NCBI RefSeq assembly: GCF_002482975.1
Contig: NZ_DLHA01000059.1
Coordinates: 5,144 to 69,143, forward strand
Source: Flavobacterium sp. UBA7680
Lineage (GTDB): Bacteria; Bacteroidota; Bacteroidia; Flavobacteriales; Flavobacteriaceae
Length of the DNA stretch: 64,000 bases
Direction: 5' to 3'
The stretch's first letter is position 1. The number at the start of each line of letters is the position of its first letter. The notes beneath the pieces were generated by a model. That model saw only the letters and a program-made list of their open reading frames with translations. It had not been told where the DNA came from and searched no databases. The translations under genes and the position numbers were made by a program. Positions 1 through 7,435 of the stretch are shown here, piece by piece.

Positions 1-1155
1 TTCCGGTACAATTTCATATAAAGTTACCGATGGACCAACGGTTGCTTTAATTTGTGCAATTTCAATTTTGTAGTTACGAAGTGTATCTACAATTTTATTT
101 TTGTTTTCTTCTAATTCTTCCTGATTAATAGTAATTCCGCCAGTCGAATATTCTTTTAATAAATCGATAGTTGGGAATTTATAATTGGATAAATCCAAAG
201 TTGGATCAAATAATCCGAAATCTGCAACAAGGCGAGAAGCAAGATTTTCTTCGATAATATCTTCTTCTTCGGCCTTTTCAATTACAAACGCTTCATCAGG
301 AGAAACTAATGGAAGTTCTTGTTTTGGCTGAATTGGTTTTAAAATCGGATTTAATTCAATTTCTGATGAATGATTAATAGTTGGTTTTAAAGCTTCTTTG
401 TTGATTTCGAATTTAGAATCATCTGTCTTTAAATGAATATTATCCAGTTCCGGATCTTCTTCAATCGCAAATTCTTCTAAATTATAGGCACTTTCAGGTT
501 CTAAATCTTGTTGAGGTTTTTTGATAGAATTTAATTCTGATTTTAATTCATTTTTAGTGGAATCAAAATAAGACTGAATTTTTTCCGGAGATACTTTTAT
601 TTTGAAAATCAAATAAACGATTAATCCAAAAAGTAAGGTTAATAGAGTTCCGGTTTTCCCGATGTAATCCTGAAGGAAAAGATTTAATTCATAACCAATT
701 GTTCCACCAAGTTCTGGTGCCGAAGTAGCAAAAAAACCAAATAAAATAGAAACAACGATAATGGCGAATAAATCCCAAAACCAAGTGTTTTTTAATTTTT
801 TGGTCGAAAGTTCTAATGCCAGAAATAATCCGGTTAAAAAGAATAAACGAACAATTATAAAAGAGGCAAGACCGAAACCTCGGTATACAATTAAGTCTGC
901 AAGAAAAGCCCCGAATTTTCCGAGCCAGTTTTGCACCACTTCTTCACGGTCTCCAAGCTGACTAACAGCACTTTGGTCTGTCTGCCATTGTCCGTTGACA
1001 TAAAACGAAATAAATGCAACTAATAATGCAATAGAAAAGAGTACCAAAAGGCATCCCAAAACAAATTTTTGTTGTTTGGATAATGACCAGGATCTAATGC
1101 TGGCGACTTTTGATTCGGTTTTTTTGTCTACAGTTTCTTTTTTTGTTTTTGCCAT
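1..1155 (-). CDS. ftsK: DNA translocase FtsK, N-terminal part (cut by window edge)
   Basis: FtsK/SpoIIIE proteins anchor at the division septum and pump chromosomal DNA to help segregate and resolve the terminus. The frame is open from the ATG at 1155 to the window edge (385 codons). The first ~28 residues are Lys-rich. About four hydrophobic membrane segments follow (first near residues 30-52, last near 175-195, ending LLTLLFGLIVYLIFKI). Next comes a long Glu/Ser/Lys linker, and at the edge the start of the motor alpha domain (VGPSVTLYEIVPE). The ATPase and gamma domains lie outside the window. It is the last gene of a probable tpx-dgkA-ftsK transcript, 13 nt after dgkA. The family call rests on the membrane/linker layout and the VGPxVTxYE motif. 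Confidence 0.9.
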   Translation of the reverse strand, partial: MAKTKKETVDKKTESKVASIRSWSLSKQQKFVLGCLLVLFSIALLVAFISFYVNGQWQTDQSAVSQLGDREEVVQNWLGKFGAFLADLIVYRGFGLASFIIVRLFFLTGLFLALELSTKKLKNTWFWDLFAIIVVSILFGFFATSAPELGGTIGYELNLFLQDYIGKTGTLLTLLFGLIVYLIFKIKVSPEKIQSYFDSTKNELKSELNSIKKPQQDLEPESAYNLEEFAIEEDPELDNIHLKTDDSKFEINKEALKPTINHSSEIELNPILKPIQPKQELPLVSPDEAFVIEKAEEEDIIEENLASRLVADFGLFDPTLDLSNYKFPTIDLLKEYSTGGITINQEELEENKNKIVDTLRNYKIEIAQIKATVGPSVTLYEIVPE

Positions 1156-1168
1156 TCTTGCGTTCCGC

Positions 1169-1543
1169 CTATATAAATTTTGGAATATAAATTATCAAAC
1201 CAATCGCTATTGCTGTCATCGCGGCAAAAAATACCGCTCCTGCAGCAATATCTTTAATAAACCCAATTCGTCTGCTGTAATCGGGGTGGATAAAATCGGC
1301 GATTTTTTCAACAGCCGTATTTAATCCTTCAATGCTTAAAACCAAACCAATGGCTAAGGTTTGACATAGCCATTCAGTTTGTGATATATGAAAATAGAAC
1401 CCGGCAATAGTCATCACAATTCCCAGTGAGAATTGTACCATAACGCTGTGTTCTGTTTTTATCAGTTTTACAGCCCCTTTAAAAGCATAAGTTACACTTT
1501 TTAAGCGACCTGTAACAAAGGTATTATCTTTTTGAAACTCCAT
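1169..1543 (-). CDS. dgkA: Diacylglycerol kinase family protein (DgkA)
   Basis: Small inner-membrane kinase of the prokaryotic DgkA family, which phosphorylates diacylglycerol or undecaprenol and so recycles lipid carriers. At 124 residues it has the usual family length. Three hydrophobic helices are visible (about residues 36-52, 57-75 and 98-120). The signature EGLNTAVEKIADFIHP sits between helices 2 and 3 and is followed by KDIAAGAVFFAA. Both match the conserved Glu/Asn active-site segment of the family. It lies 13 nt from both tpx and ftsK, which points to one transcript. The substrate (DAG or undecaprenol) cannot be told from sequence alone. Confidence 0.9.
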   Translation of the reverse strand: MEFQKDNTFVTGRLKSVTYAFKGAVKLIKTEHSVMVQFSLGIVMTIAGFYFHISQTEWLCQTLAIGLVLSIEGLNTAVEKIADFIHPDYSRRIGFIKDIAAGAVFFAAMTAIAIGLIIYIPKFI

Positions 1544-1556
1544 TTAGTGGAAAATA

Positions 1557-2054
1557 TTATAGTGCTGCTAAAGCTGCTTCGTAATTTGGTTCGTTTGCAA
1601 TTTCAGCAACTTGTTCTGTATGAGTAATTGTTCCATTTGCATCAACAACAATAATAACTCTTGAGTGTAAACCTGCTAAAGGTCCGTCAGTGATTTCTAA
1701 ACCGTTTGCTTTACCAAAAGATCCTGTTTGAAAATCAGATAAGTTTACTACATTTTCTAAACCTTCGGCACCACAAAAACGTTTTTGAGCGAAAGGTAAA
1801 TCTCTTGAAATACATAAAACAGTAGTATTTTCTAATCCGCTAGCACTTTGGTTGAATTTTCTAACAGATGCCGCGCAAGTTCCTGTATCAACACTTGGGA
1901 AAATATTTAAAACTAATTTTTTACCAGCGAAATTGCTTAAAGAAGCAACTGATAAATCATTTTGTACTAATTTAAAATCAGCAAGTTTAGAACCAACTGC
2001 TGGTAATTCGCCTGATGTATGAACTGGATTTCCTCCTAATGTTATTGAAGCCAT
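1557..2054 (-). CDS. tpx: Thiol peroxidase Tpx
   Basis: Atypical 2-Cys peroxiredoxin that reduces hydrogen and alkyl peroxides using thioredoxin; normally periplasmic or cytosolic. It is 165 residues long, the standard Tpx size. The peroxidatic cysteine is Cys60 in FPSVDTGTCAASVRKFN, and the resolving cysteine is Cys94 in FAQKRFCGAEGLENV. The conserved Arg after LPFAQKR and the late GLHSRVIIVVD strand are present. No signal peptide is seen. It is the first gene of a likely operon with dgkA and ftsK. A TACTTTTG -7 element lies 23 nt upstream (2077-2084). Confidence 0.95.
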   Translation of the reverse strand: MASITLGGNPVHTSGELPAVGSKLADFKLVQNDLSVASLSNFAGKKLVLNIFPSVDTGTCAASVRKFNQSASGLENTTVLCISRDLPFAQKRFCGAEGLENVVNLSDFQTGSFGKANGLEITDGPLAGLHSRVIIVVDANGTITHTEQVAEIANEPNYEAALAAL

Positions 2055-2076
2055 GATAATTTTTTTTAATGAGGTT

Positions 2077-2084
2077 CAAAAGTA
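2077..2084 (-). promoter_or_regulatory. Putative -7 promoter element for tpx
   Basis: TACTTTTG on the minus strand matches the Bacteroidota -7 consensus TAnnTTTG and is placed about 23 nt before the tpx ATG. No good -33 TTG was found at the right spacing, so this is only partial support. Confidence 0.4.
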
Positions 2085-2174
2085 AGGATTAATATTTGAA
2101 TCTAAAAGTATTTGTTAAGGGTTTAAGGTGAGATTAAGGAGGTGAATTTTTATCTCGGTTTCTGTATAGATTGA

Positions 2175-2312
2175 ACGCAGATGATACGGATTTGCTTACG
2201 CAAAAACGCAGATCTAAACGGATTTATTTCTCTTTATCATTATCATTCAGTATGAAACAAAAAAAATCCGTTTAGATCCGCGACTTCACGAAGTGAATCC
2301 GTATCATCCGTG
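2175..2312. repeat. Intergenic palindromic repeat between tpx and the DUF6952 gene
   Basis: The two halves are inverted copies. GATGATACGGATT with GATCTAAACGGATTT on the left pairs with AAATCCGTTTAGATC and AATCCGTATCATCC on the right. It includes an inner CTTCACGAAGTG palindrome. The same words recur at 22016-22063, so this is one member of a dispersed family. No coding potential is seen in 2055-2403 beyond this repeat and the terminator. Confidence 0.75.
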
Positions 2313-2332
2313 TGCCATTTGCCACAACAAAA

Positions 2333-2360
2333 AAAAGCGTCTCTTTTCAGAAACGCTTTC
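2333..2360 (-). terminator. Rho-independent terminator of the prx-trx-DUF6952 operon
   Basis: Read on the minus strand, AAAGCGT and ACGCTTT form the stem of a hairpin followed by a run of eight T. It lies 44 nt after the stop codon of the DUF6952-like gene. Confidence 0.75.
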
Positions 2361-2403
2361 TCAGTCATGTTTTTTTGTTTTTTATTTGAAAAAGAGGCCG
2401 ATA

Positions 2404-2661
2404 TTATTTATCGATCGAACCTAAAACACGTTTCATGAACGCGTTTAAAGCTTCTTTTTTATCAGTTCCCTGAGAAACCATTTTGTGTACTTCAAGAGCA
2501 CCGTACATATTCGAAATCAATTCGCCAATTACATCTAATTCTTCGTCTTTAAGAGAAGGAATTTCGGTCATAGCTTCAAGAACTTCAATCGTTTCAATGA
2601 TATAATCCTGATCGTTTTCTTCGATGAACTGCGTTAATTGCTTTATTACTGGTAATTTCAT
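2404..2661 (-). CDS. DUF6952-like small conserved protein
   Basis: Short acidic protein, 85 residues from the chosen start. The sequence (MKLPVIKQLTQFIEEND, then IPSLKDEELDVIGELISNMYG and a C-terminal KKEALNAFMKRVLGSI) resembles a small conserved Flavobacteriia family that I know as DUF6952. No biochemical role is known to me. An upstream in-frame ATG at 2688 exists, but its nine extra codons lie inside a low-complexity TCTAAG-type repeat, so the ATG at 2661 is preferred. It is predicted mostly helical, soluble and cytoplasmic. It follows the thioredoxin gene in the same direction and likely shares its transcript, which suggests, but does not prove, a link to thiol redox. Confidence 0.75.
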   Translation of the reverse strand: MKLPVIKQLTQFIEENDQDYIIETIEVLEAMTEIPSLKDEELDVIGELISNMYGALEVHKMVSQGTDKKEALNAFMKRVLGSIDK

Positions 2662-2689
2662 GTTTAGATTTCTTAGATTTTTAGACATT

Positions 2690-2768
2690 TCTAGATTTCT
2701 TAGACTTTTTTAAAATTTAGACAACATCTAAGAAGTCTAAAAATCTAAGTAAGTCTAACTAATCTAAA
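2690..2768. repeat. Degenerate TCTAAG-type low-complexity repeat
   Basis: The spacer between trx and the DUF6952 gene is made of repeated words such as AGTCTAAAAATCTAAG and TAGATTTCTTAGA. It is partly self-complementary and reads into the 5' end of the longer DUF6952 frame. Confidence 0.6.
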
Positions 2769-2769
2769 T

Positions 2770-3078
2770 TTAAGCAATTGCGTTTACAAGGTCGATTAAA
2801 ACTTCTTGTTTATTAGTTTGAGTTTCTCCAACTAATTGTCCGTTTACGAAAGTTGCAAATGTAGGCAGGTTGCTCACATTAGCTAATTTTCTTGATTCAG
2901 GAGAATTTTCTGCATCAACCAAAACAAAAGTGATAGCTTCATTTTCTGTTGCTAATTTTTTGAATTTTGGTTTCATAATACGGCAGTTTCCACACCATGA
3001 TGCTGAATATTGTACTACTACTTTTTCGTTTTTAGCAACTAAATCTGCTAACGTATCTTCGTTTAAGTCGATTAACAT
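2770..3078 (-). CDS. Thioredoxin-fold protein (CGNC active site)
   Basis: Small thioredoxin-family oxidoreductase of 102 residues, no signal peptide, therefore probably cytoplasmic. The active site is SASWCGNCRIMKPKF with Cys29 and Cys32; classical thioredoxin has CGPC. The cis-proline motif NLPTFATFVNG is intact. It lies directly downstream of the AhpC/Prx-type peroxiredoxin on the same strand, so it is a natural candidate as reductant for that enzyme. The unusual CGNC dipeptide would tune the redox potential. The physiological partner is inferred from context only. Confidence 0.9.
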   Translation of the reverse strand: MLIDLNEDTLADLVAKNEKVVVQYSASWCGNCRIMKPKFKKLATENEAITFVLVDAENSPESRKLANVSNLPTFATFVNGQLVGETQTNKQEVLIDLVNAIA

Positions 3079-3092
3079 AGTTTTTATTTTTA

Positions 3093-3302
3093 AGACACTA
3101 AGTTGCTAAGGTTCTAAGATGCTAAGTTTGCTCTCGAACCGAATAACTTTGTGTGGATTTATTTGATGTTTTTTTAAGTCGTTGAGATTCTAAGATCTAA
3201 GTTTAATCTTAGAATCTCTTGACTTTTATTGTAGAATTATATATAAGATTCAAAAGTTAAGTTAAAAAACTTAGCATCTTAGAACCTTAGTATCTTAGCA
3301 GC
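3093..3302. repeat. Inverted repeat of TTAGCATCTTAG words between prx and trx
   Basis: AAGGTTCTAAGATGCTAAG near 3108-3126 is inverted relative to CTTAGCATCTTAGAACCTTAG near 3270-3290. The two arms enclose about 140 nt of AT-rich sequence with a further TTAAGTC/TCTAAG palindrome. Similar words recur at 26591 and 58708-58742. The arms flank the start of trx and the end of prx, so the transcript would fold here. Confidence 0.65.
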
Positions 3303-3941
3303 TTAATTAGCGCTTAAGTATTCAGCAGTACTAACTCTGTCTGCAGACATAGCTTCTTTACCAGCTTCCCAGTTTGCAGGACAAACTTCACCTTTAGTCT
3401 GGATGTGAGTGTAAGCGTCAACCATTCTTAAGTATTCGTTTACGTTACGTCCTAATGGCATATCGTTTACACTTTCGTGGAAGATTTTTCCAGTTTCGTC
3501 AATAAGGTAAGTAGCTCTGTAAGTTACGTTTGAACCTTCGATGATAACTGAATCAGTATCTTCGCTGTAGCTTGTAGATTCGATATCAAGAATACCTAAA
3601 ATGTTAGCTAAGTTACGGTTTGTATCAGCTAAGATTGGGTAAGTAACACCTTCGATTCCACCATTGTTTTTTGGAGTATTTAACCAAGCAAAGTGAACTT
3701 CGTTTGTATCACAAGAAGCACCAATTACGATAGTATTTCTTTGCTCAAATTCTGGTAATGCAGCTTGAAAGGCGTGTAATTCAGTTGGGCAAACAAAAGT
3801 GAAATCTTTTGGGTACCAAAACAATAATACTTTTTTGTTGTTGTTTACTGCTTCTTCAAAAATGTTGATTTTTAAATTATCACCCATTTCTGAGATAGCA
3901 TCTACTGCAATACTTGGGAATTTTTTTCCTACTAAAGACAT
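3303..3941 (-). CDS. Peroxiredoxin (AhpC/Prx1 type)
   Basis: Typical 2-Cys peroxiredoxin that reduces peroxides in the cytoplasm. It is 212 residues long. The peroxidatic Cys51 lies in PKDFTFVCPTELHAFQ, and the resolving cysteine is in the C-terminal GEVCPANWEAGKEAM. The GGIEGVTYP and DETGKIFHESVNDMPLGRN segments are typical of the Prx1/AhpC subfamily. An AhpF gene is not adjacent. Instead a thioredoxin-like gene follows, so thioredoxin-dependent recycling is the likelier route. A well-formed promoter (TTG-N21-TACTTTTG) precedes the gene. Confidence 0.93.
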   Translation of the reverse strand: MSLVGKKFPSIAVDAISEMGDNLKINIFEEAVNNNKKVLLFWYPKDFTFVCPTELHAFQAALPEFEQRNTIVIGASCDTNEVHFAWLNTPKNNGGIEGVTYPILADTNRNLANILGILDIESTSYSEDTDSVIIEGSNVTYRATYLIDETGKIFHESVNDMPLGRNVNEYLRMVDAYTHIQTKGEVCPANWEAGKEAMSADRVSTAEYLSAN

Positions 3942-3977
3942 ATTTTTCGTTTTAACGTTAAAAATTTATTTCTGGTG

Positions 3978-4009
3978 CAAAAGTAGGCGATAAGTACAGA
4001 TTCTTACAA
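3978..4009 (-). promoter_or_regulatory. Bacteroidota-type promoter of the peroxiredoxin operon
   Basis: On the minus strand, TTG (4007-4009) and TACTTTTG (3978-3985) are separated by 21 nt. This fits the TTG-N17-23-TAnnTTTG consensus of Flavobacterium housekeeping promoters. The -7 box ends 36 nt before the ATG at 3941. Confidence 0.6.
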
Positions 4010-4067
4010 TAAGATGTGATTATAAAAATTTATAAGTTGATAAATTTTGACTATTTAACTTTTTAAC

Positions 4068-5681
4068 TTATTGGATATCAATATTTACTGGAAGAATTCC
4101 TTTTGAAGAAATTTTATCTAAAAATTGAATTGCTGCTGTTTTTTGAAACTCTTCAAAATCCTGATATGCCTCAACTAATCCTAAAGCCTTTTTTAGATTC
4201 GGAATTATTGGTAAAGCATACGGATTTCCGAAAACGTAAACAATGCATTTTTTGGTTTGAAGTAAATCAGAAAGCAGTTCTAAAACTTCATCGTTAATTT
4301 CGAAATTATTCGCAGGTTTTGCCTTTGGAACAAACAATGAAATCAAAATAGTTTCGAAATTTTCTAATTGTTTTTTGATTGCAGAAATATCCGAAACTTC
4401 TAAATTTTCAAAAGAAAATTCCGGAGATTTTAATTCTGAATTTAAAGTTTTAAAGAATGTATTTTCGGTATTTTTATATAAACTCAGTTTAGCTAATTTA
4501 TTTTTTTTCTGAGATTCAAATGCTAATTCTAAATTTGAATTATCAACAATAGTTGTAATAGCATTTTGAGCAATTTTCAGATTTAATTCGGATGCTTTTT
4601 TGAAATTTAATTCGCCCGAAGCAGCGGTATTTCCAGAAAGAATTCCTGCTTTTTCTTTAGCTTTCATGATTCGGCTATGGCTTTTGAAAATACGATCTGG
4701 AGATGCATTTCTAAAGATAGCTTCAATTCCTTCGGGAACATTTTCGGCGAAGCATAAAATATCATTTCCGGCATTAAAAGCTTCCCATTCCAGCTGACCT
4801 TTGGTTTCGTATAATTTTGAAACGCTGTGCATATTTAAAGCATCAGAAATTACCAAACCATCATAACCTAATTTGTCTCGTAAAAGATCCTGAATCACAG
4901 CTTTTGATAATGTTGCCGATGTATCTTTTCCATCATTTAAACTCGGAACTGCCAAATGTCCAATCATAATCGAATCGACATTATTTTCGATTCCTTTAAT
5001 GAACGGATATAATTCGTTTTCTAATAATTCTTCCAGAGTTTCCTTTAAAACGGGTAATCCTAAATGCGAATCGACATTGGTATTTCCGTGTCCGGGAAAG
5101 TGTTTCAGACAGCCTAAAACGCCAACTTCAGACATTCCGTTTAAATATTCAACCGAAAAATTGGCTACTTTTTCTTTGTTTTCACCAAAGGAACGATATC
5201 CAATAACAGGATTATTTGGATTATTGTTGATGTCTGCCAAAGGCGATAAATTATACTGAATTCCGGCAGCTTTTAAATCTAAACCTATTTGTTTTCCAAC
5301 TTCAAAAACTAAATCAGATTTGTTTTCCGGCAAAGCGCCAAGTGTAATTGCATACGGATATTGCGGTGTTTTTTCGATACGCATTGCCAATCCCCATTCG
5401 GCATCAATACTGATTAAAAGTGGAGTAGAAGCGACTTTTTGATAACGAACAATAAGTTCTTTTATTTTTTGATAACTGTCATCATTAAAAACAACTTTTT
5501 TCTTGCTTTCATAATTGGTTGCAGCGCTCGCACGACTGTGAAAAAAGGTCAGTCCGCCAATATTGTGCTCTTTTATTAAACGTTCGGTTTCCTGAATATT
5601 TTCTTCGGTATCGTTTATAAAAACGGCAGGAAAAAAGAATTGTCCTATTCTTTGTCGTAATGCTTCGGCTGTAATTTTCAT
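4068..5681 (-). CDS. Glycoside hydrolase family 3, NagZ-like beta-N-acetylglucosaminidase
   Basis: Cytoplasmic GH3 enzyme expected to remove the non-reducing GlcNAc from imported GlcNAc-anhydroMurNAc muropeptides. It is 537 residues with no signal peptide. The NagZ/GH3 signature KHFPGHGNTNVDSHLGLP is at residues 193-210, with the His/Asp pair used by NagZ. The nucleophile motif GLVISDALNM places Asp280. The C-terminal ~190 residues form an additional alpha/beta domain of the GH3-C type, so it is longer than the ~340-residue E. coli NagZ, as usual in Bacteroidota. It is the distal gene of the recycling cluster, 2 nt after a GNAT gene. A catabolic GH3 role is less likely given the neighbours. 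Confidence 0.85.
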   Translation of the reverse strand: MKITAEALRQRIGQFFFPAVFINDTEENIQETERLIKEHNIGGLTFFHSRASAATNYESKKKVVFNDDSYQKIKELIVRYQKVASTPLLISIDAEWGLAMRIEKTPQYPYAITLGALPENKSDLVFEVGKQIGLDLKAAGIQYNLSPLADINNNPNNPVIGYRSFGENKEKVANFSVEYLNGMSEVGVLGCLKHFPGHGNTNVDSHLGLPVLKETLEELLENELYPFIKGIENNVDSIMIGHLAVPSLNDGKDTSATLSKAVIQDLLRDKLGYDGLVISDALNMHSVSKLYETKGQLEWEAFNAGNDILCFAENVPEGIEAIFRNASPDRIFKSHSRIMKAKEKAGILSGNTAASGELNFKKASELNLKIAQNAITTIVDNSNLELAFESQKKNKLAKLSLYKNTENTFFKTLNSELKSPEFSFENLEVSDISAIKKQLENFETILISLFVPKAKPANNFEINDEVLELLSDLLQTKKCIVYVFGNPYALPIIPNLKKALGLVEAYQDFEEFQKTAAIQFLDKISSKGILPVNIDIQ

Positions 5682-5683
5682 TA

Positions 5684-6133
5684 TTATAAAGTCTTTTTCA
5701 TGCAGACGCTGTTATCCATCTTTTCGTAAGGCGGATAATTTGGAATGATTGTGTAACCTAATTTTTGGTACAAATTTATGGCTTCGGGCTGATTTTTCCC
5801 AGTTTCGAGAATAGTATAAGTATAGCCAGCTTCTTTAGCCCAAATTTCTAATTCGGCTAAAACTTTTGAAGCGATCCCTTTTTTGCGAAAATCAGGATGA
5901 ACATACATTCGTTTGATTTCGGTCTTGTCGCTTTCTTTTTCGCGAAAAGCGCCGCAGCCAACAGGAACATCATTCTCATAATAAACAATCGTATGTTTTA
6001 TTTTGTCAGTTTTATTAAACTGATTGTAAAACGCATGATCTTCTCCGTCTCTAATCGCTAAATCCTGATCTAATAAAGCCACCAGCTTTATAAAATCGGG
6101 ATCATCTGAATTAGTTCGCTTTAAGTTAATCAT
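5684..6133 (-). CDS. GNAT family N-acetyltransferase
   Basis: Single-domain acetyl-CoA dependent acyltransferase of 149 residues. The acetyl-CoA binding motif is visible as IKRMYVHPDFRKKGIASKVL (R/Q-x-x-G-x-G/A loop). A second beta strand (YTILETGKNQPEAINLYQKLGY) is typical of the GNAT C-terminal half. It is cytoplasmic. It sits 2 nt upstream of the NagZ-like gene and 21 nt after the lipoprotein gene, so it is almost surely cotranscribed. The substrate is unknown. An amino-sugar or muropeptide amine is possible from context, but this is only inference. Confidence 0.85.
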   Translation of the reverse strand: MINLKRTNSDDPDFIKLVALLDQDLAIRDGEDHAFYNQFNKTDKIKHTIVYYENDVPVGCGAFREKESDKTEIKRMYVHPDFRKKGIASKVLAELEIWAKEAGYTYTILETGKNQPEAINLYQKLGYTIIPNYPPYEKMDNSVCMKKTL

Positions 6134-6154
6134 CTTCTTGTTTTATAATTTTCT

Positions 6155-7042
6155 TTATTCATAACCTTTTCCTGTAAACCAATCGAAACCTTCAATGTTT
6201 TTGTATTCAACAGGTATTGAATTTAATATTCTTATGTCTTTTTTATTTTTACTGTAAGCTTCTTTTTTTGAAATAATTATTTTCCCGGTTTTTCTGTCTT
6301 CTTTGTCAGTTTCATAGTAAACATATTCTAAAGTATCGACTGCTTCACCGTTCCATTTATATTTATAAATTGCTGTATGTCCAGGATGACCATATTCAAC
6401 TCCTCGTATTATTTTTTCTTTAGGAGAAAAAGTAGGATTTATGAATTCAAAATCTTTCGAAAATGTTTTTTTATCCTTTCTAAACAAATAAATATTACTG
6501 AAGGCTTTTAGGCAGCATCCAGTTGCGCCATACCAATTAACAACAAAATCTTTTAAGCCGTCACCATTAATGTCTTTTATTGTGTCATTTTCATAAGTCA
6601 TAGCCCACTCTTTATGAGAAAGAACTTTTACGAATTTGTTTCCATTTTTCGAATAAATATCGATATATACATTATTTGGCTCTAACCTTCGGATAATGAG
6701 ATGAGGATTGTTTTTTGCAAAATAGCAATCTATATTTATTTCAACTTCAACGTCATATTCATTATCAGGTCTAACTTTGTATTTCTTTTGGAATTTCTTT
6801 TGGTTAATTTCCTGAGTGGCAATTTTCAAAGCATTAAATAGAATTTTATCTAATTTTAAACTATCTATCTTTTCCTGTTTTTCAATTTCGGCTTTTTTCT
6901 CTAAACGTTCTTTTTCTTTTTGCTCAAATGTTTTTGTAACAGGTTGTTTCTTTTCCGGCAGTTTATTTTTCTTTTCATTATTATGTCCACAAGATAATAG
7001 CAGCACCATAAACAATGTTATTATGCAAATCTTTGTTTTCAT
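6155..7042 (-). CDS. Hypothetical lipoprotein with a DxNGDGxxD calcium-type loop
   Basis: Exported lipoprotein of 295 residues. Residues 1-18 form a signal peptide ending in the lipobox LLLSC with Cys18, followed by a very charged Lys/Glu stretch (about residues 22-65) that is probably a flexible linker. Near residues 157-172 the segment DINGDGLKDFVVNWYG matches the Ca-binding loop of FG-GAP/VCBS-like repeats, and CC follows it closely. I do not recognise the family. It lies within the recycling cluster between the TPR and GNAT genes with 21-30 nt gaps and may simply ride in the operon. Confidence 0.75.
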   Translation of the reverse strand: MKTKICIITLFMVLLLSCGHNNEKKNKLPEKKQPVTKTFEQKEKERLEKKAEIEKQEKIDSLKLDKILFNALKIATQEINQKKFQKKYKVRPDNEYDVEVEINIDCYFAKNNPHLIIRRLEPNNVYIDIYSKNGNKFVKVLSHKEWAMTYENDTIKDINGDGLKDFVVNWYGATGCCLKAFSNIYLFRKDKKTFSKDFEFINPTFSPKEKIIRGVEYGHPGHTAIYKYKWNGEAVDTLEYVYYETDKEDRKTGKIIISKKEAYSKNKKDIRILNSIPVEYKNIEGFDWFTGKGYE

Positions 7043-7072
7043 CTTTTCACTGCAGGTTTAGAGATCGGTATT

Positions 7073-7414
7073 TTATTTCAATTTTGCCTTTTTTTGTTTA
7101 GCTAATTGCTTTTTAGTTTCAATTGCTTTATCCAATCGGTTTTTAAAACGGAAAAGTTTTGGCAAACCTTCCAGTCGGTCTTCGATTGTGATTTCTTCAT
7201 AAACCACAATAGCTTTTTCTAAAACCCTGATTTCATTGTCAAGATCGTTTTGGTTTTTGTAGATTGTTGCTAATCTATCGTAAGGATGATTTCCTTTAAA
7301 GCTTTCTGCGACATTTTCCTCATATAATTCAATTGCTTTTTCAAGATTTCCGGTTTTTTCGAACTCAGCTCCTTTTAAGTTGCGTTCGGCCTGCAAATTT
7401 TCATTGATTTCCAT
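7073..7414 (-). CDS. Small TPR-like protein
   Basis: Soluble protein of 113 residues built from helix pairs. RNLKGAEFEKTGNLEKAIELYEENV and YDRLATIYKNQNDLDNEIRVLEKAI are two TPR-like motifs (G/Y/A pattern), and the C-terminus is Lys-rich. There is no signal peptide. Its role would be protein contact rather than catalysis. It sits 21 nt after the AmpG-like gene and 30 nt before the lipoprotein gene. A partner within the glycan recycling cluster is possible but unproven. Confidence 0.75.
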   Translation of the reverse strand: MEINENLQAERNLKGAEFEKTGNLEKAIELYEENVAESFKGNHPYDRLATIYKNQNDLDNEIRVLEKAIVVYEEITIEDRLEGLPKLFRFKNRLDKAIETKKQLAKQKKAKLK

Positions 7415-7435
7415 AAGTAAGAGTTTGATTTGGGG

